DNA from: Antedon mediterranea
Taxonomy: Eukaryota > Echinodermata > Crinoidea > Comatulida > Antedonidae
Assembly: GCF_964355755.1 (NCBI RefSeq)
Contig: NC_092677.1
Coordinates: forward strand, 19,688,101-19,752,100
DNA: 64,000 bases
Direction: 5' to 3'
A program made the position numbers and the translations under genes. Positions 20,690 through 63,813 of the stretch are shown piece after piece (position 1 is the stretch's first letter; every line of letters starts with the position of its first letter). The notes beneath the pieces are model-generated. The model had not been told where the DNA came from. It made no database searches and saw nothing but the letters and a program-made list of their open reading frames with translations.

Positions 20690-21960
20690 CTTTCAAAGCC
20701 AGATAGTTTGAAGACGCCTGCGTACAGCAGAACACTACATCCATGTGATTTTATAATATCTTCAACAGGAGATGTGTACAGCACATACGATAATGATTTA
20801 AGCACAGAACCTTGGGGAACACCCCAAGGATAGTGCCTACTGAGACGATGTATCCTGAATAGTTTTGGAGAACGGACAGTCACATAGTACGATTTAAACC
20901 AATCTAAGATCGTGCCACTAACTCCGAACAGGGATAAAAGACGGGTCAAATGTATGCTGTGGTCAACATTATCAAATGTACTAGAGAATTAAGGAGTGCC
21001 AACAGGACTTCCTATTGATTATTAAGAGTATTCTGACTGGAAAATGCTGTGCTCTCAAAGATAAATGATTGGAAAGCTGGAATGAATGAATGAATGAACA
21101 TTCTTTGAAGACACTTTGAGAGAAAAGGTAGGGTGGTATTTGGAAAAGCAGTTATGGTCGAGACTAGACTTTTTCAATATAGGAGTAATAAATATTAGTC
21201 TTTTTAAATAAGCTGGTACAACTCCAGTCGACAACAACGAGGTGTTATCTGTTTAATATTGTTTGATAGAAAATGAATGTTGCTTGATTAATTTTGTGGG
21301 GATTGGATCAATACAACAGGATTTATCAGGAGCATATTTGAGCAAATTAAAAATCAGCAACATAAACTGGTTCGAAGATGTCAAATGGTGGAATGGGTGT
21401 CGGACGTACTGTTATATATCAGCCTAAGACAACGGTCTTTAATCTGATTCCGTATCTGGTCAATTTTCTGAAAAAGGAAATATAAAACTCTACGCAAGAT
21501 CTATTGGATTATCTTGATGTGGAAATAAGACTAGAGGATTTAAAGAAGTAAGATCATTCATTAGCTTAAACAGATTCTTATAAGGACAGTTTACAACCAA
21601 ATCAGTATCTTATATTCAGTAAGCCGAAATCAAATTCCAAACACCTACTCAAATAAAGATCTTTATCCAACTGCAACACAGATTTGCGGAACTTACGTTA
21701 ATTGACGTAGCTAATCTGTAAACCAAGAAGCTGTTGGTCGTCGAAGAACAACTTCATCTTTTAAGATAAGAGATCAAGAGTATAAAAGTGTATGAGAAGG
21801 TCCAGTAATCATTGGATGAGCTAGAGAGGTGTAATGAAATCCACAAATGATTGAGCAATGGCATCAGATTTATAGTAAAAGTGAACATTGAAATCTCCCA
21901 TGACAGTTTTGATGAATGGTATAATGTCAGATTCTCAATAAGCAGTGAAAATCCCAAATG
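20690..21960 (-). pseudogene. Dead CR1/L2-like LINE, minus strand
   Basis: Three collinear pieces survive on the minus strand. An endonuclease remnant lies at 21957-21754, with EISMFTFTINLM in place of a GDFN-type motif. The start of the reverse transcriptase lies at 21237-21055, with GVVPAYLKRLIFITPILKKS. The palm lies at 20949-20677, with GVPQGSVL and LLYAGVFKL where active copies have YADD. Many frameshifts and the lost catalytic motif show it is inactive. Confidence 0.65.
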
Positions 21961-22081
21961 AACATGATATCTGAACAGTAAGTTCGTTTTGAGGCAGATT
22001 TATGCTCTCAACAGAAAAGCTTCTCTCATATTTTATATTTTTACAACCTATTCAGTTTATTACAATTTTAACTTATTTTAA

Positions 22082-22567
22082 AGATGTATTGTCCCTTGAA
22101 ACACAAAAAATAAAAAAATAAATATTCTAAATTTAAATTGGCCATATCAAAGTAATATTAAAGTTATTCACTTTAAGTCGAAAATTCGAGCAAAAAACAA
22201 CAGTTAACAGGTAAATTAATTAGATTACATTTCGTCTGAGAAATCGTCACAAGCGAAAGTAAACAAAGATTTCAAACAATGAGTATGCATTATGCATGAT
22301 GCTAATTAGGATTGTTTACAACTCATCACGGTTGAGAAGGTGTTTTCACACAGATCGCGAGGAAGTTTTATGATTATGCATACAGAGTAGCCAAACAAGC
22401 GCATTGCATTATGGGATATGTTTTGATTGAAAAAATTTTTTGAACAAAAAAACATCTGTATTTCGGTTAAATAATTTTTTTTGGACTAATTTTTGGTGAA
22501 AGTTAATAACTATTATGATACTTCAAAATGACCCACTTTTTTTCGAAATAAAAGGGACAATACATCT
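22082..22567. mobile_element. MITE with TTAA target duplication
   Basis: The ends read AGATGTATTGTCCCTT and its reverse complement, with TTAA at 22078-22081 and 22568-22571. A TTAA duplication points to the piggyBac or Kolobok type of integration. The 486 bp are non-coding. Confidence 0.75.
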
Positions 22568-22605
22568 TTAACAAAAGTTACTAAATAATTTGGTAAATTT
22601 TGATT

Positions 22606-23849
22606 AAAAAAACAAAAATAACTGCAAAATAACTTGTCAGTTTCCACGGGAAGTCAAGTTAAGGAAAAGGGGTAAAGGTGGAGGTATTCGAAAGCGCCTT
22701 AGAAAACGTAAGTCTAAACCTCCACTTCCATCGATGATTTTAGGAAATGTGAGATCTCTGTCAAATAAAATCGACGAACTCCGAGCATGTTCTAAACACA
22801 TGTTTGAATACAGAGAAGCTTCAGTGATGTGTTTCATAGAGACATGGCTTAATAATAATATTATTGACAGCGAATTAGTACTAAGTAATTTTGAATTAGC
22901 TAGAGCGGATAGAACTGTAGAGTCGGGGAAAAAACGAGGAGGAGGAGTATGCTTTTATATAAATAAAGCATGGTGTAGTAACTGGAGGATACGTGAACAA
23001 CTCTGTACGCCGGATATAGAATTACTGACCATAAGTGCAAGACCCTTCTATCTACCACGAGAATTTTTTCTAATTTTTCTTACAGTGTGCTACATACACC
23101 CAAATGCAAATATTGATAATGCGAGTGAGACTATTTCCAGTACTGTTCACCGGTATGAAACAATGGCACCGGACGCTCCACAAATAATTCTAGGAGACTT
23201 CAACAAATGCACTTTGAAGGATGTGCTACCTACTTATGAACAAGCAATCTCTGTAGAAACAAGAGGCAGTGCTACACTGGACTTATGCTACTGCAATGTG
23301 AAAAATGCATACACAAGCAAAATCTGTTCAAAACTTGGAAATTCTGATCATAACAATATACATATTATGCCAAAATACAAGACAAAATTAAAACAGTCAA
23401 AACCAGTAGTTATACAACAGCAGTTGTGGAGTACAGAGGTGGTTGAAAAGTTGCGTGGCTGTCTAGCATGTACTGATTGGGATATTATGCTCGATGTTGA
23501 TGATACTCTTGATGTAAGGGTATCTACAATCTCAGCATACATATCCTTTTGTGTTGATATGGTTATACCTAAAGTAACAAAAAAGATATATGCAAATGAA
23601 AAACCATGGATCTCTAACCAACTAAGGAAACTGTTACAAGATAAGCGTATAGCGCATAGAGGAAAAGATACTCCTAAAGTCAAGGAAATTCAAAAGGAAA
23701 TAAACAAGTGTATAAAAAATAGTAAACTGAAATACAAAAAAACACTAGAAAATAAATTTAAAGACAAAAATCCTAAAGCGGCATGGAAAGCAATTAAAAC
23801 ACTAACCGGCTACAAAGAAACCATATTGCGTGTACGTACATGGAAGTGA
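22606..23849 (+). pseudogene. LINE apurinic endonuclease domain and linker (frameshifted at end)
   Basis: The frame is open upstream of the ATG at 22734 and contributes a basic stretch (REVKLRKRGKGGGIRKRLRK) before ILGNVRSLSNKIDEL. Endonuclease motifs follow: an FIETWL segment, GGGVCFYI, IILGDFN and GNSDHNNIHI. A lysine-rich linker leads to NPKAAWKAIKTLTG. The frame then drifts for about ten residues and stops at 23849, while the continuing protein lies one frame over. This domain nicks target DNA to prime reverse transcription. Confidence 0.8.
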
Positions 23850-25362
23850 GAACTTCGCTAATGACTTAAACAACTTTTTCTGTCGTTTTGAATCCGAGAT
23901 ATTAGTTACCAAAAATGAAAATGAAGACACAGAAATCCGCGAAAATGAGACTTCATTAGTAAACAATGCAGTCATAAATGTAGTTGATGTGCGTAATGTA
24001 TTCGCCAAAGTAAAGCCTGGTAAAAGTACTGGCCCTGATGGAATTGGAAATCGTGTTATTAAATACTGCAACCAAGAGTTGGCACCGATATATACCAAAC
24101 TTTTTAATGAGAGTTTAGCAAGTGGTACAGTGCCCAATCAATGGAAAACAGCCTGTATCTCACCTATTCCTAAAATAAAAAATCCCAAGGAACTTAATGA
24201 CTATAGGCCAATAGCTATCACATCCAATGTTGGTAAGTGCCTAGAAAAGATTGTACTTAGGCAGTTGCTTGATCAGACCAAATTGTTTCTCGATCCTCTC
24301 CAATTTGCCTATCAGAGTAATAGAAGTGTTGAAGATGCTGTGCTCTTCCACTTACATAATATTTACCAACATTTAGATGTGCCTAAATCATATGTAAGAT
24401 GTTTGTATATAGATTTTTCTAGTGCTTTTAATACCGTTGAACCTGGTTCATTAGTACGCAAACTTAAAGAAATGAACGTAAACGACACATTGACTTCATG
24501 GATATATAATTTCTTAACAAAAAGGTTCCAGTATGTTAAACTAAACGGTATTTTATCTGATAAAAGAACTGTTAGCATTGGCACGCCACAAGGGTCTGTT
24601 ATCTCCCCAATGTTGTTTTCACTGTTCACCAGCAGTTTCAGAGCCAATTCAAATGAATGTTGTATAGTAAAATATGCCGATGACACAGTCATCACTGGAT
24701 ACATTACTGGCAATGATGAAACAAGCTATAGACAACTAGGATGTGATTTTTATCACTGGTGCTGCAATAACAACCTGAAACTAAACATAAAGAAAACAAA
24801 AGAAATGCAAATTGATTTTAGGAAAATTAAAGAACCCTTAGAACCTCTGATTATAAATGAAAATGAGATTGAAGTAGTAAATGAGTACAAATATCTGGGT
24901 TGTATAATTGACAATAAGCTAAATTGGATAAATAATGTAAATAAAGCCACATGCAAAGCCAACCAAAGGATGTTTATTTTAAGAAAAATGAAGTACCTAC
25001 AAATTGACAAAACTATACTTAAATTGTTTTATAACTCTGTAATTCTCAGTGTAATACTTTTTTGTAATGTTTGTTTTTATGGTAATACAATGCAAAAAGA
25101 TAAAATTAAACTTAATCGAATAGGAAATAGAGCAATTAGACTAGTAGGAGAGCACTTACCTGATGTTGAATCCTTGTATAAAGAAAATGTGTTAAAAAAA
25201 GTAAAAAGTATCATTGATGATGAAACACATCCTCTTCACAAACAATTTGCTCTCATGAATTCTGGCATAAGACTACGTGCACTTAATACCAAAACAAAAC
25301 GGTTTAGGTGCTCGTTTGTACCTAATGCTATACACTTATATAACTCCAGAGTACAAAGGTAA
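23830..25362 (+). CDS. LINE reverse transcriptase domain
   Basis: Motifs appear in order: FAKVKPGKSTGPDGIGNRVI, DYRPIAITSNVGKCLEKIV, LYIDFSSAFNT, GTPQGSVISPMLFSL, the catalytic YADDT, then YKYLGCIID and a thumb region. The C-terminal domain ends near a HPLHKQF motif and a run matching the ends of Rex1/Daphne-type elements. The ATG at 23830 is probably not the real start; the sequence should be fused to the upstream endonuclease frame. All catalytic motifs are present, so the copy is young. Confidence 0.85.
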   Translation: MYVHGSENFANDLNNFFCRFESEILVTKNENEDTEIRENETSLVNNAVINVVDVRNVFAKVKPGKSTGPDGIGNRVIKYCNQELAPIYTKLFNESLASGTVPNQWKTACISPIPKIKNPKELNDYRPIAITSNVGKCLEKIVLRQLLDQTKLFLDPLQFAYQSNRSVEDAVLFHLHNIYQHLDVPKSYVRCLYIDFSSAFNTVEPGSLVRKLKEMNVNDTLTSWIYNFLTKRFQYVKLNGILSDKRTVSIGTPQGSVISPMLFSLFTSSFRANSNECCIVKYADDTVITGYITGNDETSYRQLGCDFYHWCCNNNLKLNIKKTKEMQIDFRKIKEPLEPLIINENEIEVVNEYKYLGCIIDNKLNWINNVNKATCKANQRMFILRKMKYLQIDKTILKLFYNSVILSVILFCNVCFYGNTMQKDKIKLNRIGNRAIRLVGEHLPDVESLYKENVLKKVKSIIDDETHPLHKQFALMNSGIRLRALNTKTKRFRCSFVPNAIHLYNSRVQR

Positions 25363-25535
25363 AATGTAACCGATAATTTTTATCTAATTTTAACAATTTT
25401 TAGTCTCTTAACTTTTTGTGTGTTTTTTTGTAAATTGTATTTTATATTTTTGTGTTTTGCCAGTTTTCAAATCACATTTCTGTTTTTTAAATGGACAATA
25501 AAGTATATATGACTATATGACTATGACTATGAAAA

Positions 25536-25865
25536 GTTCCCTGTTTTAGAAGTACGACTCCGCCTAAAAATTCTAAGTCGAATTTTTATGAAAGTCCCAA
25601 TTCTTTCCTATACATTACTAAGGAATTTTTGTTTGTAAGTCGAATTTTTCTAAGTTGAAATTCGTCTAAGTCGACGTATTTTTGGGGTACGAATACACAC
25701 ATTCTTTAGTGATTTATATTGTATAAGTCACAAATCACGCGGCAACAACACGCTAAAAAAAACCGACGAAACGTACGTAATTCGATAAACAGACAGAGGT
25801 GATAATGTGGGACCATCGGTTCTTTCAAGCAGGTTGTATAGCATAGGCGGCGTCCAATAACTCGC
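25536..25865. other. Intergenic, repeats of AAGTCGAATTTTT
   Basis: Short repeated motifs with AAGTCGAATTTTT lie at about 25577-25680, similar in style to pogo-type element ends but without a matched pair. Confidence 0.3.
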
Positions 25866-25866
25866 G

Positions 25867-26076
25867 CTATTATACAGATATTGCCTGCTTAGAGGTGAAA
25901 TATAAGATTTGACATCCCCGAGGGAATGATATTATGTTCGAGGGAATATATATATCCCGAAGCGGCAGCTAAAGAGGGATATATATAATTCCCCGAGAAC
26001 ATATATATCATTCCCGAGAGATGTCAAATCTTATATTTCCCGATATAAAAGGCGATATCTGTTATATTACATAGCC
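25867..26076. repeat. Palindrome of about 210 bp
   Basis: The left half (CAGATATTGCC, GAAATATAAGATTTGACATC, CCGAGGGAATGAT, GAATATATATATCCC) is matched in reverse complement by the right half, around a centre near 25973 with CGAAGCGGCAGC. It is probably a MITE; no target duplication was seen. Confidence 0.7.
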
Positions 26077-26427
26077 AACAACAAATAGAATATCTGTTGT
26101 GTCGGGTAGCTAGCCTAGGCCTCCTTTTTGTACTGTATGTAAACAAACCTGCCTAGACACCTACCTTGCGAAGAATAATACAGATAATTAATAATTAATG
26201 ATTCCTTGGCAATAAAATATTCACTAGCCTAGGTCGTTTAAATAATAACGGAAGAATTTCCACCAATAAGCCTACATTAATAATAATATTATTATCAGGT
26301 AGGCCGAATATCACCGGATGTTCGCCGCGTCGTGCGTAACTAACTACTACCGTGAGTATAACAAATCACAAACGGTCTTTCATCACATCTAGGGCAGGTA
26401 GGCCTAATAACAAATGAGAGCGCCATA

Positions 26428-29400
26428 TATACTCTAGTAGCTAGATCAACTTTCGTATGCACTTTGAGGTCCAGAGAATTTGACTTCAGAAATTGGTTTA
26501 GGATGGTCAAACAATCATTATTGGTTTGGTTACACATTTTGAAAATCTGGCGAAAGGTCAAAAGGTCAGGGTGAAAGGTTATGAAACTAAACACCAATAA
26601 GTCCTTAAATCTCAACAACCACTGGTCACAGCGAGGTAATTTTGGTCTCAAATTGATCAGAAGGTATACATTTATATTCAGTCTAATGGGAAATTTTAGT
26701 CAAAAATGACCGGAAATGCCATTTCTGACCTTTGACCCACACCCCAGGGCATGTATGTATCTCCGTAAACTACTGATTGTAGACACTTGAATTTGGTCTT
26801 AAATTGTTTGAAATAAACATTTTGTTATTTGTTGCACATTTTTAAAAATGTTACAAAAGGTCAAAGGGTCAGGGTCAAGGGTTATATGAACAAATATAAA
26901 TAGATACTTGTATCTCGGCAACCACTCGTCGCAGTAAGTCAATTTTAGTCTCAAAATGTTCAGAAGGCATGCTTTCATATTCAATCTAATGGGACATTTT
27001 AGTCAAATTTAGTCAGAAATGCCATTTTTTTACCTTTGACCCACATATCATGGCATCTTCATATCTCTGTAAGTACTGGTCGTAGAAACTTAAATTTGGT
27101 ATCAAATTGTTCGAAATATACATATTTACATTCATTGTAATAGAACATGTGGTTAAAAGATGAACAGAAATACTATTACTAATGTTTCAAACAAAAAACT
27201 AATCTCTACATAACTTATCCAGTAATGTTATGCAATAACTGATACTTTAAATTGTTTCAATTTCAAGTACTAGTTATTGCTGTCCCCAAGAACATTTTGA
27301 TAGAAACGTCAAGCTCAACGGTTCTTTTCGGAATGCTAGAAGTAACTTTCCATGTGTATCCGATTAAACGCCCCGGGCATTTATTGTTCAAAAGGGTTTT
27401 TAGGGGGAGGGGAGGCATCTTTATTTGGAGTATAATATGGTAACATGTATAATATAATAATTACCACCTAGATGTAAAAAAAATACAGCACAATTAATAT
27501 CAAAAAGTGAAAAAAAATGCTTGGTAAATTGTAGATGGTAGTTAATGTAATGTGTTGTGATACAATTATTGTGTAAATGCATATGGCGGGCGTATTCCAC
27601 ATGGTGTTCTATTGGAGGGAATGGTGGCGTTTATTTGAGGGAGGCTTTTATTCAAAGTGGGTGTTAATTCGAATACATTTTAATAATTATAATCGTTTCT
27701 CAACTGATAAAAGGTACTTTACATGATTCGTTTTCTTCTTTATGGTTTTTAACGAAATGTTTCTGTCTTTTAGAATAAAAGTGACACTGTCATAGATAAC
27801 ATTAAATGGATCTTCTCTTCCAGGTGCCAGTATAATGATATAAAACAATGACATATCATTATCCTGACACGATTGCACTCATAATGGATCTTCATTCTAT
27901 CATCTGTTTGTTTGTGACTACAATTTGACAACAATCTTTTGCATATTTTTAAATGCCAATACATAGTTTCATTACTATTGTACAATATGTCCAGCTTTCC
28001 TGAAAACACCCTTGTGTACTGTAGTACAGTGTTGTAGTATGATTTTATCATGATAACTTCTGATGCTTTTATTGTCAATGCATTCAGTACCTAAAACATG
28101 TCATAGTTTCTAGTGGTATTGATAATAAATCTCCAGAAACATATATTGTTTTATTAACTACACTGGGAACAGACGTGTATAATATACACCGACAAAACTT
28201 ATACATATTATGTACCGGTATAAGTTTTGTCGGTAACATTCAAAAATATTATGCAACAGTGTTACGGAATAATGACAATGAATTGATCTATTATAGTTGT
28301 CTCTGATACCTTTTATTACATGATTGTACTTGCACCAGAATAGAATGAGGTTTAATCCAGTTATTATTCTTGTTATATTAATTAATTTTTTTTTAATCTG
28401 GGGTGTATTTATTTGATTATACATGTTACCATTATTACACCCAAACAAAATAAACGCCTTCCCTGAATAAATAAATGCCCGGGCCTTTTATTCGGGTAAT
28501 TTAACTATGGTAAGTTACTTCTAGCATTCTTAACTGTTGAGCTAGAGTATTTATTCGAATTAACACCCGCTTTGAATAAAAGCCTCCATTCCCTCCAATA
28601 GAACATCATGTGGAATAAACGCTCCGCCACATGCATTTACAAAATAATTGTATCACAACACATTTCATTAACTACCATAATCTACAATTTACCGAGCATC
28701 TTGACATAATTTTATTATTTTTTGATATTAATTGTGCTGTATTTTTTTTACATCTAGGTGGTATTTATTTGATTATGCTACCATATTATACTCCAAATAA
28801 AGATGCCTCCCCTCCCCCTAAAAACCCGTTTGAACAATAAATGCCCGGGGTGTTTAATCGGATACATGGCAAGTTACTTCTAGTATTCTGAAAAGAATTG
28901 TTGAGCTTGACGTTTATATCAAAATTGTTCTCGTGGACAGCAATAACTAGTACTTGAAATTGAAACAATTTAAAGTATCAGTTATTGCATAACATTACTG
29001 TCTAAGGATAAGTTGTGTAGAGATATGTTTTTTGTTTTAAACATTAGTAATAGTATTTTCTGTTCATCTTTTAACCACATTTTTTATTACAATGAATGTA
29101 ATTTGATACCAAATTTAAGTTTCTACGACCTGTACTTACAGAGATATGAAGATGCCCTGGTATGTGGGTCAAAGGTCAGAAATGGCATTTCTGATCATTT
29201 TTTACTAAAATGCCCCATTAGTCGGAATATAAATGCATACCTCCTGATCAATTTGAGACCAAAATTACTTCGCTGTGACCAGTGGTTGTTGAGATTTAAG
29301 ACATATTGGTGTTTGGTCTTATGACCTTTCACCCTGACCTTTTGACCTTTCGCCACATTTTCAAAATGTGTAACCAAGCCAAAAATGATTGTTTGACCAC

Positions 29401-29478
29401 CCTAAACCAATTTCTGAAGTCAAATTCTCTGGACCTCAAAGTGCATACGAAAGTTGATCTAGCTACTACTAGAGTATA
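26428..29478. mobile_element. Modular fold-back element, copy 3 (largest)
   Basis: The arms (26428 to about 27683 and about 28548-29478) are inverted copies that begin TATACTCTAGTAG and end AGAGTATA. Each arm contains the tract CTAGATCAACTTTCGTATGC, TTTGAGGTCCAGAGAATTTG, CAACCACTGGTCACAGCGA, ATTTTGGTCTCAAATTGATC and TGACCTTTGACCC. It then runs through an inner part with GTTATTGCATAACATTACTG-type and GGGGGAGGGG sequence. The left arm has an extra module at about 26750-27060, so the module number varies. The centre (27683-28548) has no recognised gene. No transposase is present. Confidence 0.7.
28188..28234. repeat. Perfect 17-bp hairpin near the centre of copy 3
   Basis: ACCGACAAAACTTATAC (28188-28204) and its exact reverse complement (28218-28234) are separated by 13 bases. 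Confidence 0.8.
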
Positions 29479-30128
29479 AATAGAATTATGATAATATACT
29501 TTGCAATTGTAAACTATTTTATAATACATATTTATTAACAAACTAGTGTACATTCACTTTTACAGACAATTATTTACTAACATGCTAAATTAGTTCACAA
29601 AAAAGGCCTAACACAGCAACACCAAAAATCAACGAATCGTTACTCAACACGGCCTATTCTTTACCATTGCCGCGTACTACTCTACGCCCGGTAAATTAAG
29701 TATTGTTTTTATGATATAAATTAATATAAAATACATGTTATTAATAGGATAAAATGTTAAATTTCATTCACATTTATTTGTTTTACCAGAAACAATTTAA
29801 ATATACACCAACACGCCCGGTCACGCTATCGTAGCGCCCGGTTGATAAATCGAACTGTTTATACGGCAGTTTTTACTAAATAAATTGCATAAAACAAACA
29901 ATTAAATATCCAAACAGCATTTAACATGATGTTGGCATGTAGTTAATAACATTTTTTATCATGAAAATACTACCGGTGGTCCAGCCTTTGATTAGTGAAA
30001 CCGTCACAAAAAGTTGTATACATCCCAGATACATCCTCACTTATGGCGGCGCCCTACCACATGGACAATATTACTGTTACAGGAAAAATCGCGGATTACT
30101 CATTCTTGCTTGTGACATATATTCTTTG
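29479..30128. mobile_element. MITE copy A (left end missing), just upstream of NSUN2
   Basis: About 650 bp are nearly identical to copy B at about 63133-63813, from TAGAATTATGAT through TTCACAAAAAAGGCCTAACA and TTATGGCGGCGCCCTACCAC to the end ATATTCTTTG. The left terminus is absent; the sequence abuts the modular element that ends at 29478. The right end is 100 bp upstream of the NSUN2 start codon. Confidence 0.75.
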
Positions 30129-30212
30129 AGCACATGTAGTCTTTCTTCCACCACGTACTCTCGACTCCTCAACCAACACGTCTGACTGTACCGTGCGACC
30201 ACTGGGGTTAGT

Positions 30213-30219
30213 CTATATA
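30213..30219 (+). promoter_or_regulatory. Weak TATA-like sequence close to the NSUN2 ATG
   Basis: TATATAG lies only about 10 bases before the ATG, so it is a poor TATA box unless the true transcription start is elsewhere. It is recorded because the space between copy A of the MITE and the ATG is just 100 bp, and this is all that can be seen there. Confidence 0.12.
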
Positions 30220-30228
30220 GCCTAGGTT

Positions 30229-61633
<31,405 letters not shown>

Positions 61634-62977
61634 GTAAGTTTTTCAATATTATATAATATAATAAAAATCTAATTTCCATATATGGGAGAATGAGAAATTC
61701 TAACTTAAAGTGAACCTCCACTCAGACTTTCTCAGCTTATATTTTGTTTAAGTACAGTACTGACTACAAATCATGTACCATAACCCGCGTTTGTCGCGCG
61801 TGTAAAATATGTGTAATTGCCGCGTGCCTGTATTTGCCGTGTGGACCATGACGTCATCACTTTGTAACTTTTTACTGGTAAAATATGGAACTCCCGGTAC
61901 GACGCCCGCGACAACACACACGTGGGTATCAGTTTGTTTTGTTTCTATTGTTTAGGCCTCTACCATCATATTTAGGTAATCTGAACCCGCCCGTTACTGT
62001 ATGTAACAAAGTTTATTTTTTCTCTATTGTTTAGGCAAACAATAAATAAGAAAGTTTATAGAATTGATTCATGTAAATTGTTTTTCATCGGGGTTTTGTT
62101 TAGAGTTCACGTCGTATTATTTTATATAATGTGAGGCGTACAGTGAGAAGTGTACAAGGTGACCGTGTACAACAGGGAGGCTAGAATAGAGAGCTACTGT
62201 ACCTAAGCCCCCCCACAAAAAAAAACATATTTAGCGATCTTTAATAGCTCAATAAATAGCCTAATAATAGTAAAATTATAAAATGATGTTTCCTTGTATT
62301 TTCGTAACCGTAAGCCAAATATTTAAATTAAAATACAGCGCTAGTGTTTTAGGCCAAGTACAGTATTCGCTCAAATAACTGTGACTGTGAATGGGTTTTC
62401 CGCCGCTCGGTGTAGAAAGTACAATTATTACGTTCTTCTAACACGTTTATTACATGTCTTTTAGTATATTTCTATCTAACATGTCTGCATTGTATACTTG
62501 CTTTATACATTCTCTGCTTATGAAACGACTTAATAAGTTGCTAAATTGACGTTTAAAGCAGATATTTGTCTGACATCAGCCCATGTTTATAATGAAAACA
62601 AAACAAGGTTCCGAAAATGGTACAGTCCAAAATGAGGTGTGCAATTAAATAATATCAACGTAAACATATGCGCACGGTATCGGGGCTGTAATTATAAGAG
62701 AACTGATTTCCCCTGGACGGGAAATGGTAAAAACTTGTACAGTATTTATTCGACCTCGCTTCTCTCTCGCTCTGGCTGTGTGCGGAGGAGAATCGCTCCA
62801 ACGTGGTTTCGTGGAGCGATTAATGGTCCAGTCCGTAACGGGGGTGTACATTAGTTACCGCGCTAAATACATGCATGTCAATACTGGCGTTGTAATACTA
62901 TATAAATGTTTTCCTCCCCGACGGGGAATGGTAAAACCTTTATGTTATTATTTGGCCTAGCAATTACTGTGTGTACT
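61634..62977. other. NSUN2 intron 16, no exon seen
   Basis: I searched for the family segment after FRLAQ (GIYTLYPF-like) and found none. At about 61692-61725 the sequence TTAAAGTGAACCTCCACTCA then GACTTTCTCAGC resembles 43484-43506 and may be one end of a TTAA-type element with no partner seen. The region 62700-62870 is less AT-rich and has overlapping short frames, but none is recognised. Confidence 0.4.
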
Positions 62978-63813
62978 CAAAGAATATATATCACAAGAAT
63001 GAGTATTCCGCGATTTTTGCATGAGAAATTTGTAACAGAGAGCTCCAGTGAGTGATGCCCGCCCTCATAAGGGCGGATGTATACATACTAAATAAGACTT
63101 GATTTAATAGACATGATACATGTCACATTAAATAGAATTATGATGATAGTTTTTGCAATTGTAAACTATTTTATAATACATAGTTATTAACAAACTAGTG
63201 TTTATTCACTTTTACAGACAATTATTTACTAACAAGCTAAGTTAGTTCACAAAAAAGGCCTAACACAGCAACACCAAAAATCAACGAATATTACTCAGCA
63301 CGGCCTATTCTTTACCATTGCCGTGTACTACTGTACGCCCGGTAAATTAAGTATTGTTTTTATGATATAAATTAGTATAAAACACATGTTATTAATAGGA
63401 GAAAATGTTAAATGTCATTAACATTTATTTGTTTTACCAGAAACAAGTTAAATATAGGAATATTATTAAACTATCCTTCGTGAAAACGCGTAAACACCAA
63501 CATGCCCGGTCACGCTATTGTAGCGCCCGGTTGATAAATCAAACTGTTTATACGGCAGTTTTTACTAAATAAATTGCATAAAACGAACAATTAAATATTC
63601 AAATAGTATTTAACATGATGTTGGCATGTAGTTGATAACATTTTTATCATCGGAAAATACTCCGGTGGTCCAGCATTTGATTAGTGAAACCTTCACAAAA
63701 AGTTGTATACATCCCAGATACATCCACACTTATGGCGGCGCCCTACCACATGGACAATATTACTGTAACAGGGAAAGTCGCGGATTACTCATTCTTGTGA
63801 TATATATTCTTTG
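62978..63813. mobile_element. MITE copy B, complete, with 7-bp duplication
   Basis: The ends are CAAAGAATATATATCACAAG and its reverse complement, extended by AATGAGTATTCCGCG and a diverged partner. GTGTACT flanks both ends (62971-62977 and 63814-63820). Its right 680 bp match copy A (29479-30128) closely. There is no coding sequence. CAAAG ends and a 7-8 bp duplication suggest a hAT-type MITE. Confidence 0.8.

Larger units (their letters stand above)
22604..25530 (+). mobile_element. Nearly intact non-LTR retrotransposon (CR1 superfamily, Rex1/Daphne-like)
   Basis: One element carries an endonuclease frame and a reverse-transcriptase frame and ends with AATAAA and a short TGACTATA repeat (about 25503-25530). 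The two frames look like one original protein broken by a single frameshift near 23820-23850. The 5' end is uncertain; the frame is open from about 22606, just after an in-frame stop. Clade placement rests on the overall look of the SAFNT, GTPQGSV and YADDT motifs and the C-terminal domain. Confidence 0.85.

Noticed and set aside
62645-62960. Overlapping frames in a less AT-rich stretch as last NSUN2 exon or a new gene
   Set aside because: None matches the NSUN2 C-terminus and no acceptor and donor pair gives a family-like peptide.
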